DNA of 64,000 bases, taken from positions 248,001 to 312,000 of the forward strand of contig NW_023501044.1 of the NCBI RefSeq assembly GCF_014066305.1, read 5' to 3'. A model generated the notes under the pieces. That model ran no database searches and had not been told where the DNA came from. It saw only the letters and a program-made list of their open reading frames with translations. The stretch comes from Letharia columbiana (taxonomy: Eukaryota; Ascomycota; Lecanoromycetes; Lecanorales; Parmeliaceae). Both the position numbers and the translations under genes were made by a program. Numbering within the stretch: position 1 is the first letter of the stretch; each line of letters opens with the position of its first letter. Below, piece after piece: positions 10,433 to 21,217 of the stretch.

Positions 10433-12661
10433 CGTTAGTATAGAATCCTTAATATTTCTTTTGTCGGGCCTTCTGTTGATCTATAGAAGGCCTTTAAAAT
10501 ATTATTTTCTTTACTATTCGACGTCTATAAGAATTATATTTAATACTATATTGTTAATAGGCTTACTATTACCTCTATTACTTTCGTCGAGAGCGTTAAA
10601 AAGAGTATCGTATATCGTATTATCGATAATATTCTCGCCTTTAATACCTATATAGCGCTTATTATAATTAAAAGAGAGTAATTATTTAAGATATCTTAAG
10701 TAGTAAGAATTAAATTAAGAGTTTTTATCGAGAGTAAGTTATAATTATATTTAAATAAGATATAATATAAACTCTTCGATTAATTCGATCTTATTATAAG
10801 CGTATTTACGATCTCGAAGATTTTACGCTTTATAAAGATTAATAGAAAGAGTTTTTATTATAAGGTCTTAAAACGCTTATAAATCTATTGTAATTATTAC
10901 TTTCTAAAGATTAGTAAGTTTATTTATAATATATTTATTTTTCTAGATAAGAGCGTCGTTAATAAGTATATAATATAAAGAAAGTAAGCTATATAGTCTT
11001 CGAAATTCGATTTATAATTTAGATTTTAGTTAAACGTTTTAAGCGTTATAGCGTCTTACTAATATATTACTTAGATAAAATCTTTTATTATTATATTTAT
11101 TAGAATAGTATTAATAATATTTATTTTAAGTAGTTTCTTAGAAACGAAGTTTTCTCTCGATATAACTTATTTCTCAATTTAAAGTTGATTATCGTTATAA
11201 ATAATTATTTTATATATTATATCGCTAATATTAGATAAATATATAAGAATAAAGACGTTATACTCTTATATTTACCTCTCTATTCGTCGAACTTTAATCT
11301 TATTAAAGAGTTTTTTTCGATTTTTAAGGCTTAATTAAAGAGGTATTTTTAAATTAGCGAAGGATATATTATTTAGATAATATTTAAAGCTAGCTATATA
11401 GGCGTATAGTATAAGAGTTTATATTAAAGCTTACTTCGCCTATATTAATATATCGATAAACGATTATAAGAAGAAGAAAGAAGAGTTATTTAGAAGATAA
11501 GGGCTATTATTCGAGTAGCGAGAAAATCTAAAGAATAGAGTTTTAAGTCTTATCTTAGCGTAGTTCGAGAAAGAAATTCTTTTAACTAACGTTGCTATAT
11601 CAAAATACTATCGATTCTCTTAATTTTTTTATTAACTTATAGCGTATATTTAATTTATAATTTTATATTATTTAAATAATTTAAACTATATAATAATTGG
11701 TTAATTTTAAATATATTAAATATTTGAGATTTCTATAACTTTTGCGGGGCCGGCGCTAATTATCGATTATCGAACTTTATTTTTCTAAATTTCGATATAT
11801 AGCTATTTAGACCTTCTTATTCTTATTCTCTTTCTTATTTATCTTCTTATTACTTCTATTTATAGTCTTATCTTTTAGTAGAATAGCTTTAATAAAAGTA
11901 TTTAAAGAAGTACGTAGTTAATGATTAGCTTTCTTTATAGAGGTAATAATATAAAGCCGTAATATCTCTATAAAGTTCTTTTACCTCGTCTTTTAATCGT
12001 ATAATTATTTCTCTTAAAATCTCTATCTTTTTTTTAATTAGAAGGCGATATATAACGTATTTACTTTAGTATATAGAACTCTACTTTAATCTTTTTTAGA
12101 GTGTTTATAAAGGCCGCTTCTTTACTAAGATTTTTCTAAATTTATTAGATAAAATAAGCTCTTCGTAGTTTATCTATATTACTCTCTATTTAAATTAAAT
12201 TATTTAACGATTAAAGCGCTTTAAAGAGTAATTAATTAGTTATATCTAGATAAGATAATAGCTTAATTAGATTAGATAAGCGAGGCTAAATAAACTAAGT
12301 TTAAATATACGCGTATTATTATAAGAAAAAGATTTAAGACTATTAAAGTATAGACTAATAAAGTGAATAACTCTAATATTATTATTACTGAAATTGCTAC
12401 TATTAATATAGATTATACTATTATTACTAAAGACTTTACGCTAGCGAGAATAAGATATTTAATTTATTAAGTAATATATTAATTAATATAGAGATAGAAG
12501 TAGAAGTAAGAGTATTAATAATTATATAAACTTTCTTTTAATTGATTTAACTTTTTTATTAATAGCCTTTATCTATTTAGCTTAATTCTATCGAGTTTTT
12601 AATCGCTTCTATATTTTTATAAGCGAATTTATAATAATAATATTAGATTTCTTCTTTATAG

Positions 12662-12825
12662 TGTCGGACCAGCATAGGTGCGATATTAGTATGGGTGAGG
12701 TAGAACTAGGATAATAAGGCTACCGAACTATGTATGTAGGAAGGAGGCATGATATAGTAGGAGATGCCTCCGCCAGGCCCGCTAGCCATGGGGCTGAGTG
12801 GTGTGTCAAGGGTACGCTCGTAACA
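12662..12825 (+). repeat. 5' LTR of miniature element 1
   Basis: It differs from the 3' copy by three substitutions, all transitions, and three 1-nt indels over about 165 bp. Confidence 0.88.
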
Positions 12826-13766
12826 CTACCCCCTCTCAAATAGCCATGGCCCCCATGGCTGGTAGACCGGAGATGCACGCCCATTGCTTGCCCTGTGTCT
12901 CCAAACATCCATAGTCCGTGTAGGCCTCGACCGGAGACGATTTGCAGAGGTGTAGTAGTTTGTCCTGCAAGATCCCAGATATTGGCCATATCTTGCCTGC
13001 GTCCGCAAGATTCCCCGGTTCTTCTCCTTGCCATAGTCCTTCGGTAGAATTAAAGAAAATCCAACGCATGCATTCACTCCCACCGGTTGCGCCTGGCCTG
13101 GGAGCTACACTGTAGATTTGCGCTGTGTCTCCCATGCTCTTGCCATCAAGTCCATTCATTACCTTTGTCGTAGAGTTTGATAGGAGGTAGGTGATAAGAA
13201 TCGAATATGTTGAATGCCATTTGGTAGCAGGCTCACTATGTGTGTTGTCGACATGCTCGTGAAGAGGTCGAATCGTAGTCGTTTTGGGGCTGTTCCCATC
13301 GCCATTGTAGCAGGCTCACTATGTGTGTGTTGTCGAGATGCTCAGTAAGAGATCGAACGTTTGCTGCCCTTGTAGCAGGCTCACTGTGAGTGTGTGGGTG
13401 ATCGGCGATGTGGAGGAAGATATCTTGGTGTAGATGTAGGTGGGTTTGGGTCGGAATTTATGATGTGTTGAATGTAGGTAAAGATGGAGCGGAGAGATCT
13501 CTGGAGATGCGGAGCGGGAAGAATTTCTTGTATTCGATGTAGGGGACTCGTTTTTGATGGATTGGGCTACCGTTGATGGTGTAGGTTGTTTGATGTAGGT
13601 TCTTTCGAATGATGTAGGTAGTTTGTGATTTGTATATGTGGTGGGGCTTCTGTATGGTAGAAATACCCAGCGTTTTTTTATCAGGCTCGGTCGCTTGCTC
13701 CGAGCAGAAAGTGAAAAACCCGTCAATTCTCTTCGCCGGGGGGTGTACGAAGGAGCCTTATTATAA

Positions 13767-13931
13767 TGTCAGGACCAGCATAGGTGCGATACCAGTATGG
13801 GTGAGGTAGAACTAGGATAATAAGGCTACCGAACTATGTATGTAGGAAGGAGGCATGATATAGTAGGAGATGCCTCCGCCAAGGCCCCTAGCCATAGGGC
13901 TGAGTGGTGTGTCAAGGGTACGCTCGTAACA
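13767..13931 (+). repeat. 3' LTR of miniature element 1
   Basis: Direct repeat of 12662-12825, ending CGCTCGTAACA and followed by the TATAG duplication. Confidence 0.88.
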
Positions 13932-14814
13932 TATAGTTTTATTTTTTCTAGTAATTTAATCGTTAGTAAGTAGATAATATAAATTTTTAAAATCGTCTAA
14001 TTATTAATAGTAATGCGATCTTTTTAATAATCGAGCTTATTATATAACTATAGCTTTATAATCTTATAACCTTTAGATTTAAGCTTTCTATTTAATTTCT
14101 TTATCTTCTTTATATATTAAATTTACTTAGCGATAGCACTATTAGATTAAAGCGCCTTCTTCTTCTTCTTCTTATTAAATTTAAATAATTTAAAATCATT
14201 TAATATAGTATTAAAGTTATCTAAAGAGATATTCTAGTTAATAATTCTACTTTTTTCTACTTTTTTAAAAAGACTCTTTTATAATAAAGGTTTCTAATTT
14301 AAAAAATTTTTATTTAAGATTATAGATATATATAATTCTTATAATAATCCTCTTTCTTTTTCTTAACTAATTATTATTTTATTAGATTATTAATATTCTC
14401 TTACTTAATAATATCGTCGTATTAATTATTTATAGTCTTAATATTTTTTAAGAATAAAAGTATAGTAATAGCGCTCTAAAGAATTACTCTATAATTATTC
14501 TTTTTATCTTCTATTTAACCTCTTAAATAGTCTTTAAATTAAATTCGTAGAAATCGAATTATTTAAAGATAATAAAATAAGTATATATCTTCTTTTCTTT
14601 TTATAGAATACTCGTATTAATTAAATAGACTAATAGTTTTATAGAAGAATTAATAGATTAAAATTAAATGATAGAAAAGAATTAATATTAATTATATTAG
14701 GCTTATCGATAAATAGAGAGAGTTTTTCTTTAACTTAAAAGATTTTTTCGATTTAGGTCTCTCTTTAATAGCGTCGACGACGATTTAGACGGTCTTATTA
14801 TTAAATCTATTAGG

Positions 14815-14954
14815 TCCGCTTATTTTGTGTACTGGTAGCTATATTTGACGACAGCGAGGTGTGGGGAGGGTTGTGGGAATAATAATATGGTGGGTATGTC
14901 TATAGTAGGATTTTGGGTGAGGGGGTGTAGCTCCAATGCTAATTTTCTAGTTTC
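14815..14954 (-). repeat. Right inverted terminal repeat (inner part)
   Basis: Reverse complement of the left terminus. It breaks at 14954 where a miniature LTR element is inserted and resumes at 15862-15896 (CCCATGATTACGAAATGGG, matching CATTTTCGTAATCA-like sequence at the left). Confidence 0.8.
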
Positions 14955-15135
14955 TGTTGAAAGTAGGATATCAGACATGTTAGAATGAATGATTGTTACT
15001 GAAAGACTGATTGTTGATTCATGGGATGTACGGATATTTATGTACATAAAATAGGTGGCTGATGGTGGCTGGTAATTACTAGCCCTGGTAATACGCGACA
15101 TGTATGCGATAGCCGAAGGGGCTGGTATTGTAACA
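14955..15135 (+). repeat. 5' LTR of miniature element 2
   Basis: 181 bp, with several extra single bases relative to the 3' copy. Confidence 0.8.
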
Positions 15136-15289
15136 CTCCCCGACAGCCCCAGAAGCTACATTCCCTAAACCCCAGCACACCGTATCCCATATCCAGTTTT
15201 CTATCCACGCTTTGAATTCGGGATTGATTATTTGCCCGGCCTCGTTAAACCTATAAAAACCCCGATAGGGAAAATAGGAAGAGTGCCGG

Positions 15290-15515
15290 GGCTTTGATAC
15301 CCGTTTCGGGACCTCGAATGAAATGAGGGTTTTGACGTTTTTGCCCGTATTGTTTCGGGATCTCGAAATGATTGTTTTGCCCGTATTGCTTCGGGACCTC
15401 GAATGAAATGAGGGTTTTGACGTTTTGCCCGTATTGTTTCGGGACCTCGGAATGATGTGAGGGTTTTTGATTGATTTGCCCGTATTGTTTCGGGACCTCG
15501 GATGTGTGGGGTTTT
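15290..15515 (+). repeat. Tandem repeats inside element 2
   Basis: Four to five imperfect units of about 50-60 bp share TTTCGGGACCTCG, ATGAGGGTTTTGACG and TTGCCCGTATTG. Confidence 0.8.
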
Positions 15516-15539
15516 AGTTTTTTTTTTTAGGGATTGAAT

Positions 15540-15586
15540 GGCGACAGCCCCTCGTCGGTGGTACGAGCCAAAAATGGGCTGTCGCC
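15540..15586 (+). repeat. Hairpin-forming inverted repeat in element 2
   Basis: GGCGACAGCCC (15540-15550) pairs perfectly with GGGCTGTCGCC (15576-15586). CTCGT (15551-15555) can pair with ACGAG (15563-15567) inside the loop. Confidence 0.75.
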
Positions 15587-15688
15587 TGAGGTGTATCTAT
15601 TTATAAACGATCACCAAGACTTAGTTTGATATCCTGTTAGGAAGTGCAAGGATGTTTGATACTGCCCTGCCCGCTTCCGCTCATAACC

Positions 15689-15856
15689 TGTTGAAAGTAG
15701 GATACCGACATGTTAGAATGAATATTGTTACTGAAAGACTGATTGTTGATTCATGGATGTACGTATTTATGTACATAAAACAGGTGGCTGATGGTGGCTG
15801 GTATTCTACCCTGGTATCGCGACATGTTCGATAGCCGAAGGGGCTGGTATTGTAAC
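15689..15856 (+). repeat. 3' LTR of miniature element 2
   Basis: 168 bp, followed directly by the GTTTC duplication. Confidence 0.8.
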
Positions 15857-16007
15857 GTTTCCCATGATTACGAAATGGGTATCCGTGGAAGCCGGGTAGG
15901 AGAAGTGAAAACCCAGGCGGGGAAACATCCCCCCACCTGCGGAGCACGCGAGTATCAAAGCACTCAGTTGACCGAGGATAGACATTCTTCCTTTACTAGT
16001 ACATACG

Positions 16008-17351
16008 ATGCCTAAACATCTCACGCTCGCAGTCTCCCAATCGCGCACCTTGCCAACAACAGCAGCCACCATCTCCTCGCTTTCAGAGACAGCGCACCAC
16101 GCTGCTCAAGCAGGCGTTCACCTTCTGCTGTTCCCCGAAGCCTACCTAGGTGGCTACCCTCGCACCTGTTCGTTCGGCGCCTCCGTCGGATCTCGCACCG
16201 ATGGTGGTCGCGAGCAATTCCTACATTACTTCCACTCCGCTGTCGATCTGGGAGACACCCCCAGAGGCGCCGGGCAGGATTGGGTGGATAAAAGGTTAGA
16301 TGTGGCCAAGGGAAAGGGATACAGAGGAGATGGAACACGGGAAAGACTGGAGCAGGTGGCCAAGAACACAGGAATTTTTCTGGTTGTTGGACTTGTCGAA
16401 AGATCTGGTGGGAGCCTATACTGCGCAGTTGTCTATGTCTGTCCGAGAGAAGGCTGCCTGGGCAAAAGAAGAAAAGTCATGCCGACAGGCAGTGAACGAC
16501 TGATTTGGGCGCAAGGATCTCCGTCTACCTTGAGGGCCATCACGACCGATATCGCGGGCGTGAAGCTCACGCTTGCGGCGGCAATATGCTGGGAGAATTA
16601 CATGCCCTTGCTGAGATTTTCACTCTATTCGCAGAATGTCAATCTCTACCTCGCGCCTACTGCTGATGCCAGGGAGACATGGTTACCTTTGATGCAGACG
16701 ATTGCATGTGAGGGGCGGGCTGTTGTGCTGAGTGCGAATCAGTGCGTCAGGAGAAAGAATCTACCGAATTGGATCACCGGCGAACAAGAAGCAAAGGGCG
16801 GGGAAGGAGAGGCTGATAGCATGAAATACTCTACAGACGACAAGAATGGACGACGTGCTTCCATTGTCACCAAGACGGAGGATAACCATGAGATTACATG
16901 GCCTTCTCCCGATTCCAAACTGTCCTCGAAACCCACACCGCCCGACAATAAGACCACCAATGGCACATCACCCACCCACCTCATCACGATCCCAGCAGAC
17001 TCCGAAACCGTGCAGATTCCGAATGCAGTCCAAATAGAAACACCCGACAACCACGTTCTCGCTCTCCCCTCCTCAGGCACTACCCGAAATCAATCTTCCG
17101 CGTCCACCACCCAAGCCCAAGATACAGACGACGAATTCGTCTCCCGCGGCGGCTCCTGCATCATCTCTCCCACCGGCTCCATCCTCGCTGGACCACTCTG
17201 GGACGTAGAAGACGGGGGACTGTTGACGGCAACCATTGACTTCGAAGACTGCGAACGTGGAAGACTGGATCTAGACGTCGCTGGGAGCTACGGCAGGAAC
17301 GACAGCTTCGAACTTCGAGTCGCGGGCCTGGATCTCAGCCCGCCGCCTTGA
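16008..17351 (+). CDS. Nitrilase-family hydrolase
   Basis: A single exon encodes 447 residues. It is a carbon-nitrogen hydrolase of the nitrilase branch, converting an organic nitrile to acid and ammonia; the exact substrate is unknown. The catalytic triad is visible: Glu44 in [12 protein letters not shown], Lys156 in [15 protein letters not shown], and Cys194 in [10 protein letters not shown]. The C-terminal core [20 protein letters not shown] is also typical. Compared with the usual length of about 330-350 residues, there is an extra 100-110 residue polar, Ser/Thr/Pro-rich stretch (about 260-370) between the two halves of the fold, rich in NSTD and probably disordered. The start codon lies only about 110 bp from the end of the transposon, so the promoter is short or transposon-derived. 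It is convergent with the molybdoenzyme gene. Confidence 0.92.
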   Translation: MPKHLTLAVSQSRTLPTTAATISSLSETAHHAAQAGVHLLLFPEAYLGGYPRTCSFGASVGSRTDGGREQFLHYFHSAVDLGDTPRGAGQDWVDKRLDVAKGKGYRGDGTRERLEQVAKNTGIFLVVGLVERSGGSLYCAVVYVCPREGCLGKRRKVMPTGSERLIWAQGSPSTLRAITTDIAGVKLTLAAAICWENYMPLLRFSLYSQNVNLYLAPTADARETWLPLMQTIACEGRAVVLSANQCVRRKNLPNWITGEQEAKGGEGEADSMKYSTDDKNGRRASIVTKTEDNHEITWPSPDSKLSSKPTPPDNKTTNGTSPTHLITIPADSETVQIPNAVQIETPDNHVLALPSSGTTRNQSSASTTQAQDTDDEFVSRGGSCIISPTGSILAGPLWDVEDGGLLTATIDFEDCERGRLDLDVAGSYGRNDSFELRVAGLDLSPPP

Positions 17352-18200
17352 CGCGTGGGCGCTTTGGGCTAGACGAGGACTGAATAAGGGTGTTCCGTCG
17401 CGGAGAGGCCTTGTGACTGATGATGCAGCCTCTGGCGAAAGAGGGTGAAGCGATATCGCGACAGACCACTGCGGTTCTGGCAACGTCTCCGGAGTCGCCT
17501 GAGGGAGAACATTCGCTTTGATCGCAAGCGGGTGTGCTTGATGCACTCAAAAGCCTCGAAGGTTGCCCACTGCGGTGTGATGCTCTCGTTCCTCCGCAAC
17601 TTCAGGCGTCGAGGCTAAGGCTCCTCCCGAATGTATTATTTCCTGGTATCGCAATCCCTGTGAAAAGGGATCAATCAAGGGAACGCACCACCTAAGGGTG
17701 GATTACCTGAGTATCTTTGGCGGTGACCGAACGGTGACCGAATCTTGGCGGACAGCTTCAGTTGGAGTAAAACATGGCAATCGGCCATCTTTGTATAAGA
17801 GCTGGATCGCGCAGGAAGCGAATGCAGATATGTCGACATCATGATGTTATGGACGACGATTGTGGCTGTCGAGCGAGGGCAGGTTGATACGAGAAGCCGT
17901 TTGACGTGCAGGTCTTGGCAGCGCAGAGGAAAAGGGAAAGCTTTTGCGAACATACCCGTGCGTGCCGTGGAACCGAACATGACAGGAGTGGGAAGATAAG
18001 CGATCCCGAACCATAAAGTATTTGATATTCATTCATAGTGTGTGTACTCCTGCATCATCGATCCCGAAAGTAGATGACTTTGAGTCATAGTGCGTATATT
18101 CTTCCATCATCGATCTAGCTGTCCCTCCGCAAGTAGATGACATTGAATCATTGTGCGTGTACTCACTCTCCCATCGTCGATCCCTAGCTATCTCTCCTAC
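17352..18200. other. Convergent intergenic region
   Basis: The 3' flanks of the nitrilase and molybdoenzyme genes. Near 18030-18180 a short motif (CATCATCGATC...AAGTAGATGAC) recurs two to three times. Small open frames are not convincing. Confidence 0.45.
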
Positions 18201-20094
18201 TCACTCCTCAGGCTCTCTCCCTCCTCTCCTCTGCATCTCCGTCTCATATTCGTCGTCACTTTCTAGGTCGATTTCCAAAGGCTTCGTGACGGGGTGAAAA
18301 TCGATACCCTCTTGCTCGAGCCTCTTGAGCCTTTTCGCCGTGGCCGGTCTGGACCGGTTGACGCTGAAGACTTTGATGCGGTGACAGGATGATGTGACGT
18401 GAAGGTCCCAGTTCCACGTACTTCTCACATAGGTTGGCTGCGTGTTCAGGGCATTGTCCCAACATCTGGCAACCAATTCGAGCCTGAATCATTTCAGTGT
18501 CAGTATACTGCCACAAAGTCAAAAGTTTGAGACATGGCACTTACCACCCCTCTGCATCCACCGGCAAATCAATCTCCCACAACCTCCACGCATGAAAGTA
18601 TTTCTGACTCAATTTCTCGTACGGCGTCTCGTACCACACGCTGCCTCCATCTCCACTCACTTCTACGCGTTCGGGCCAGTGCCCGCCACCGCTGTATGCC
18701 CAGCCGCGCATCTTGATTGCGCCATCGTGGATGATGACGGCTTTGTCGATGGGAGAAATAATGGCTGAGGCAACGGGCATGTCTTGTATAGAGAACCCTG
18801 AACTATACGATGCGTTGTGTTTGCCGGCTTGGGGTGTGTAGTAAAGGTACTCCTTCTTCTGAACAGGCGCAGTGGAGGGGTGCGGGATCGCGGTTATGCG
18901 AGCGAGCCATTTGACACTTCTGTATTGTGCATGATCTAGTCAGCTCCAAAAACGTATACAACATCGCTTGGGACAACGTACCTTGCTCCAATATACCCAA
19001 ACACCACTGCTCGTAACGGGTAGCCATGGATCTTTGGTAACGGCTTCCCATTCATCTCCCAGGCCAACATGACCTCGTGGACGCGAACCTTCCGCCAAGG
19101 AACTGAGACAACGTAGTTGTAGACTTGACCCTTTTTGAAGTAGGTGTCGACACCCATGAACTCGATGTGCCCGGCACCTTCTTTCAGGCCCCCGCAGTGT
19201 TTGAGCACTTTCTTTAGGCTGACGCCCGTCCAGCGTGCGGTGCCAATGGCGCCTTCGCCCCATCTAACTGCGGTTTAGCAATCGCCGAGGCCCATCAGTG
19301 AGACATGTGGAGGACTGACGGTGCGTTAATCAGCTCATCTCCATCACCAGGGTACTCTTGGATTTGCTCAATCCTGCGAGTCCCGGAGCATTGTATAGTC
19401 ACCACCGCGGTCTGCCTCGGAAACAAGTTCTCATTCTTCAAATCCTTCAGAGTCAATCGTGTCGGATTGTTCACCATCCCGCCAATGTCCAAGCAGTATT
19501 CATTCTCGTCGATAACAGGTATTCCGCCGTGGTTGCGCACGAAATGGTCTTCGTTCCTTGTAAGGGTAGTTCCGACAAGACGATCCTAGGTCCTCCTGTT
19601 AGGTACAGCTCAATAGAAAAGCGGAGCCTATCAATAGCAGACCCTTGGAGGTTCCCCATTATATGGAAAATCAAGAACGTGAATCATATCCTCTGCTTTT
19701 TCTTCTTTCACAATGTCCCAGCTTTCATTGGGAAGATTCTCGAGTGTCGGCCCTAGAGCCGCGTGGTATTGTTTCCATCGTACTCCTTCAAGTCGAGGGT
19801 TCGTGCTTGATAAGGGTTTCAACTGGAACTCGGGCACCTGCAAGGAATAATGTTGATTAGGCATGGGCTAGCAGCATGAATGTTCAATGGCCTTACGCCA
19901 GCGAATTTGTGTTGTGATAGTATTTCTGCTGCCCTCTTTGCCTTGTCGGGATATTTCTCCCATTCGACGTAACCATGCCAGCCCTTTTGTTCCTCAGCAA
20001 AGTAAACTTGGTCGGACTTGGGCATGGGCAGCTGGGGGCGTGTGGGTAGCTCGGGCTGATGCTGGGGCAAAGCATCTGTTTTATTGTCAAGCAT
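18201..20094 (-). CDS. Sulfite oxidase-type molybdopterin oxidoreductase
   Basis: Six exons (20094-19897, 19837-19643, 19585-19320, 19263-18982, 18919-18545, 18483-18201; introns 56-62 bp) give 532 residues. The family oxidises sulfite or related oxyanions using molybdenum cofactor; a fungal enzyme of this type could be mitochondrial or cytosolic. The cofactor domain is marked by NEDHFVRNHGGIP, the Mo-ligand Cys in VTIQCSGTRR, WGEGAIGTARWTG (made by the exon 3/4 junction), HGYPLRAVVFGYIGAR and SVKWLARI (exon 4/5 junction). The Mo-co dimerisation domain follows (IKMRGWAYSGGG, WRLWEIDLPVDAEGW, CWDNALNTQP). There is no cytochrome b5 domain. The first 90 residues contain GWHGYVEWEKYPDKAKRAAE. The frame opens upstream with TTG; the first ATG is at 20094. 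Fungal homologues are often annotated simply as sulfite oxidase; substrate is inferred. Confidence 0.9.
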
Positions 20095-21217
20095 GGTGAA
20101 TTGAAGGAGCAGTGTAATTGACCCTCGGTCAGGGAGGTCCAAGGTAACAAGATGGCCATTGGCGGTTTAATATTCAAACTTTTCCAATCATGTACAAGCT
20201 TTATCCTGTAATTTTAGGAATGACGATAGGATGACTGCGGGAGTTGGTTATGGCAATTGGCAACTGGCAAATGGCAAATGGCAATTGGCAATTGGCAAAT
20301 GGCAATTGTGTGCCACATTGTGCGCCGTCCCGTCCCGGAGGATCGTGATGGATGATATACTCCGTACGGGGAGATGGGCACTGGGCACCAAAAGTCCTGG
20401 ACAGCGCCACTTACAGCCCTAACCCTACCTCCGAAAGGCGACCTAGTAGTGAAGGTCCCAGAAGTGTTTGCTTGGAGCGCCTAGTTTGAAACTTGAGGGA
20501 CGGACCTCTCTTGGAGTTATGGGGCATAGGCCCCAAGCTGGGCTCAGGCGGGGTCCGTTATCCGAGATCTTGGCGCAGAAGTCTTGGCGTCCAGGACTTT
20601 TGGTACGAGATAGTGGGGGAAGGTTCCCTCGATTGGCGTACTTATGGTGGATGCTTCTCTTCATCTTCAACCGAATCTCTTCACACACCTGCGAAGGAAG
20701 TTCCAAGCATCGTTTCAAGAATGGTTTCAAGAATTGTGGCATTGTCACTACATTGTCAGTGGTAGAAGATACTGTTGAAGGCTTGGCACCCGAAACGAGA
20801 CATTTGAGACGCAGGTCGCCGGTGGCAATCTACTTTATAGGTTGGGGCTCTTGCGGCAAATATTAATGAATCTATTTTTAATAATAATGACAATTTACGA
20901 GTATGGTACTCTCATTAAGTATTATTAGAGAGGCAGTGAGTGTTGCAGGGTCTACCAATGAAACATACATTCGCCCTCGCTCCTCCAATCAACATCTACT
21001 CAGCTGACGACTCTCTCACATTCTCTGCCTTCCCTTTTCCTCCTCTTCCTCCTCCACCTTCTCCTACTTCAACTTCAACTTCAACTTGAACTTCAGCTTC
21101 AGCTTCAACTCCAACTTCGATTTCCTCATCTTCTTTCCCATCTATCACCCACAACCCAACATCTTTACCACACCACCTTTCACAAGCCAATCCAATCCAA
21201 TCCACACACCCCGCACA
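20095..21217. other. Divergent intergenic region
   Basis: It holds promoters for the molybdoenzyme (left) and the CYSTM-like gene (right), a minisatellite at 20251-20308, and a CT/AAC-rich leader just before 21218 with repeated TTCAAC/TTCAGC triplet pairs. No other gene is supported. Confidence 0.5.
20251..20308 (+). repeat. Minisatellite of 7-mers (TGGCAAN)
   Basis: Eight consecutive imperfect heptamers (TGGCAAT, TGGCAAC, TGGCAAA and so on). Confidence 0.85.

Larger units (their letters stand above)
12662..13931 (+). mobile_element. Miniature LTR (TRIM-like) element 1, TSD TATAG
   Basis: A 1270-bp unit is bounded by two direct repeats of 164/165 bp that begin TGTC and end GTAACA (TG...CA). 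It is flanked on both sides by TATAG (12657-12661 and 13932-13936). The interior is about 940 bp with no capsid or reverse-transcriptase coding sequence. It contains three copies of GTAGCAGGCTCACT (13223, 13307, 13372) and many GATGTAGGT motifs. Composition is normal although the element sits in RIP-degraded DNA, so it inserted after that DNA decayed. It is non-autonomous by lack of coding capacity. Confidence 0.88.
14955..15856 (+). mobile_element. Miniature LTR (TRIM-like) element 2, TSD GTTTC
   Basis: Direct repeats at 14955-15135 and 15689-15856 both begin TGTTGAAAGTAGGATA and end GGCTGGTATTGTAAC. GTTTC flanks both sides (14950-14954, 15857-15861), and excision of the element rejoins the transposon's inverted terminus exactly. 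The two repeats differ by many single-base insertions in the 5' copy, and the terminal A is missing from the 3' copy. The 550-bp interior has no coding capacity; it carries tandem repeats and a strong hairpin. Confidence 0.82.
10268..15896. mobile_element. RIP-degraded transposon with long inverted termini, two nested insertions
   Basis: The left end (10268-10432) is repeated in inverted orientation at the right (14815-14954 continuing at 15862-15896 once the nested element is removed). The interior (10433-12656 and 13937-14814) is extremely AT-rich, its remaining C and G mostly in TCGA/GCG contexts, and full of stops in all frames, as RIP leaves it. Without the two nested elements and their duplications it would be about 3.45 kb, a size typical of cut-and-paste elements of the MULE/Hop or mariner type, but no transposase can be read. 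No target duplication is obvious outside the termini. Confidence 0.7.

Noticed and set aside
12720..13159. Minus-strand frames of 85-107 codons inside miniature element 1
   Set aside because: They overlap the LTR, have no retroelement motif, and occur in several frames at once; chance frames in a non-coding element.
15290..15515. CRISPR-like look of regularly spaced repeats
   Set aside because: Units are imperfect direct tandem repeats without unique spacers, in a eukaryotic LTR element.
10268..15896. Target-site duplication of the outer transposon
   Set aside because: Flanks CATCAC and TAGGAG do not match; no duplication of 2-10 bp could be supported.
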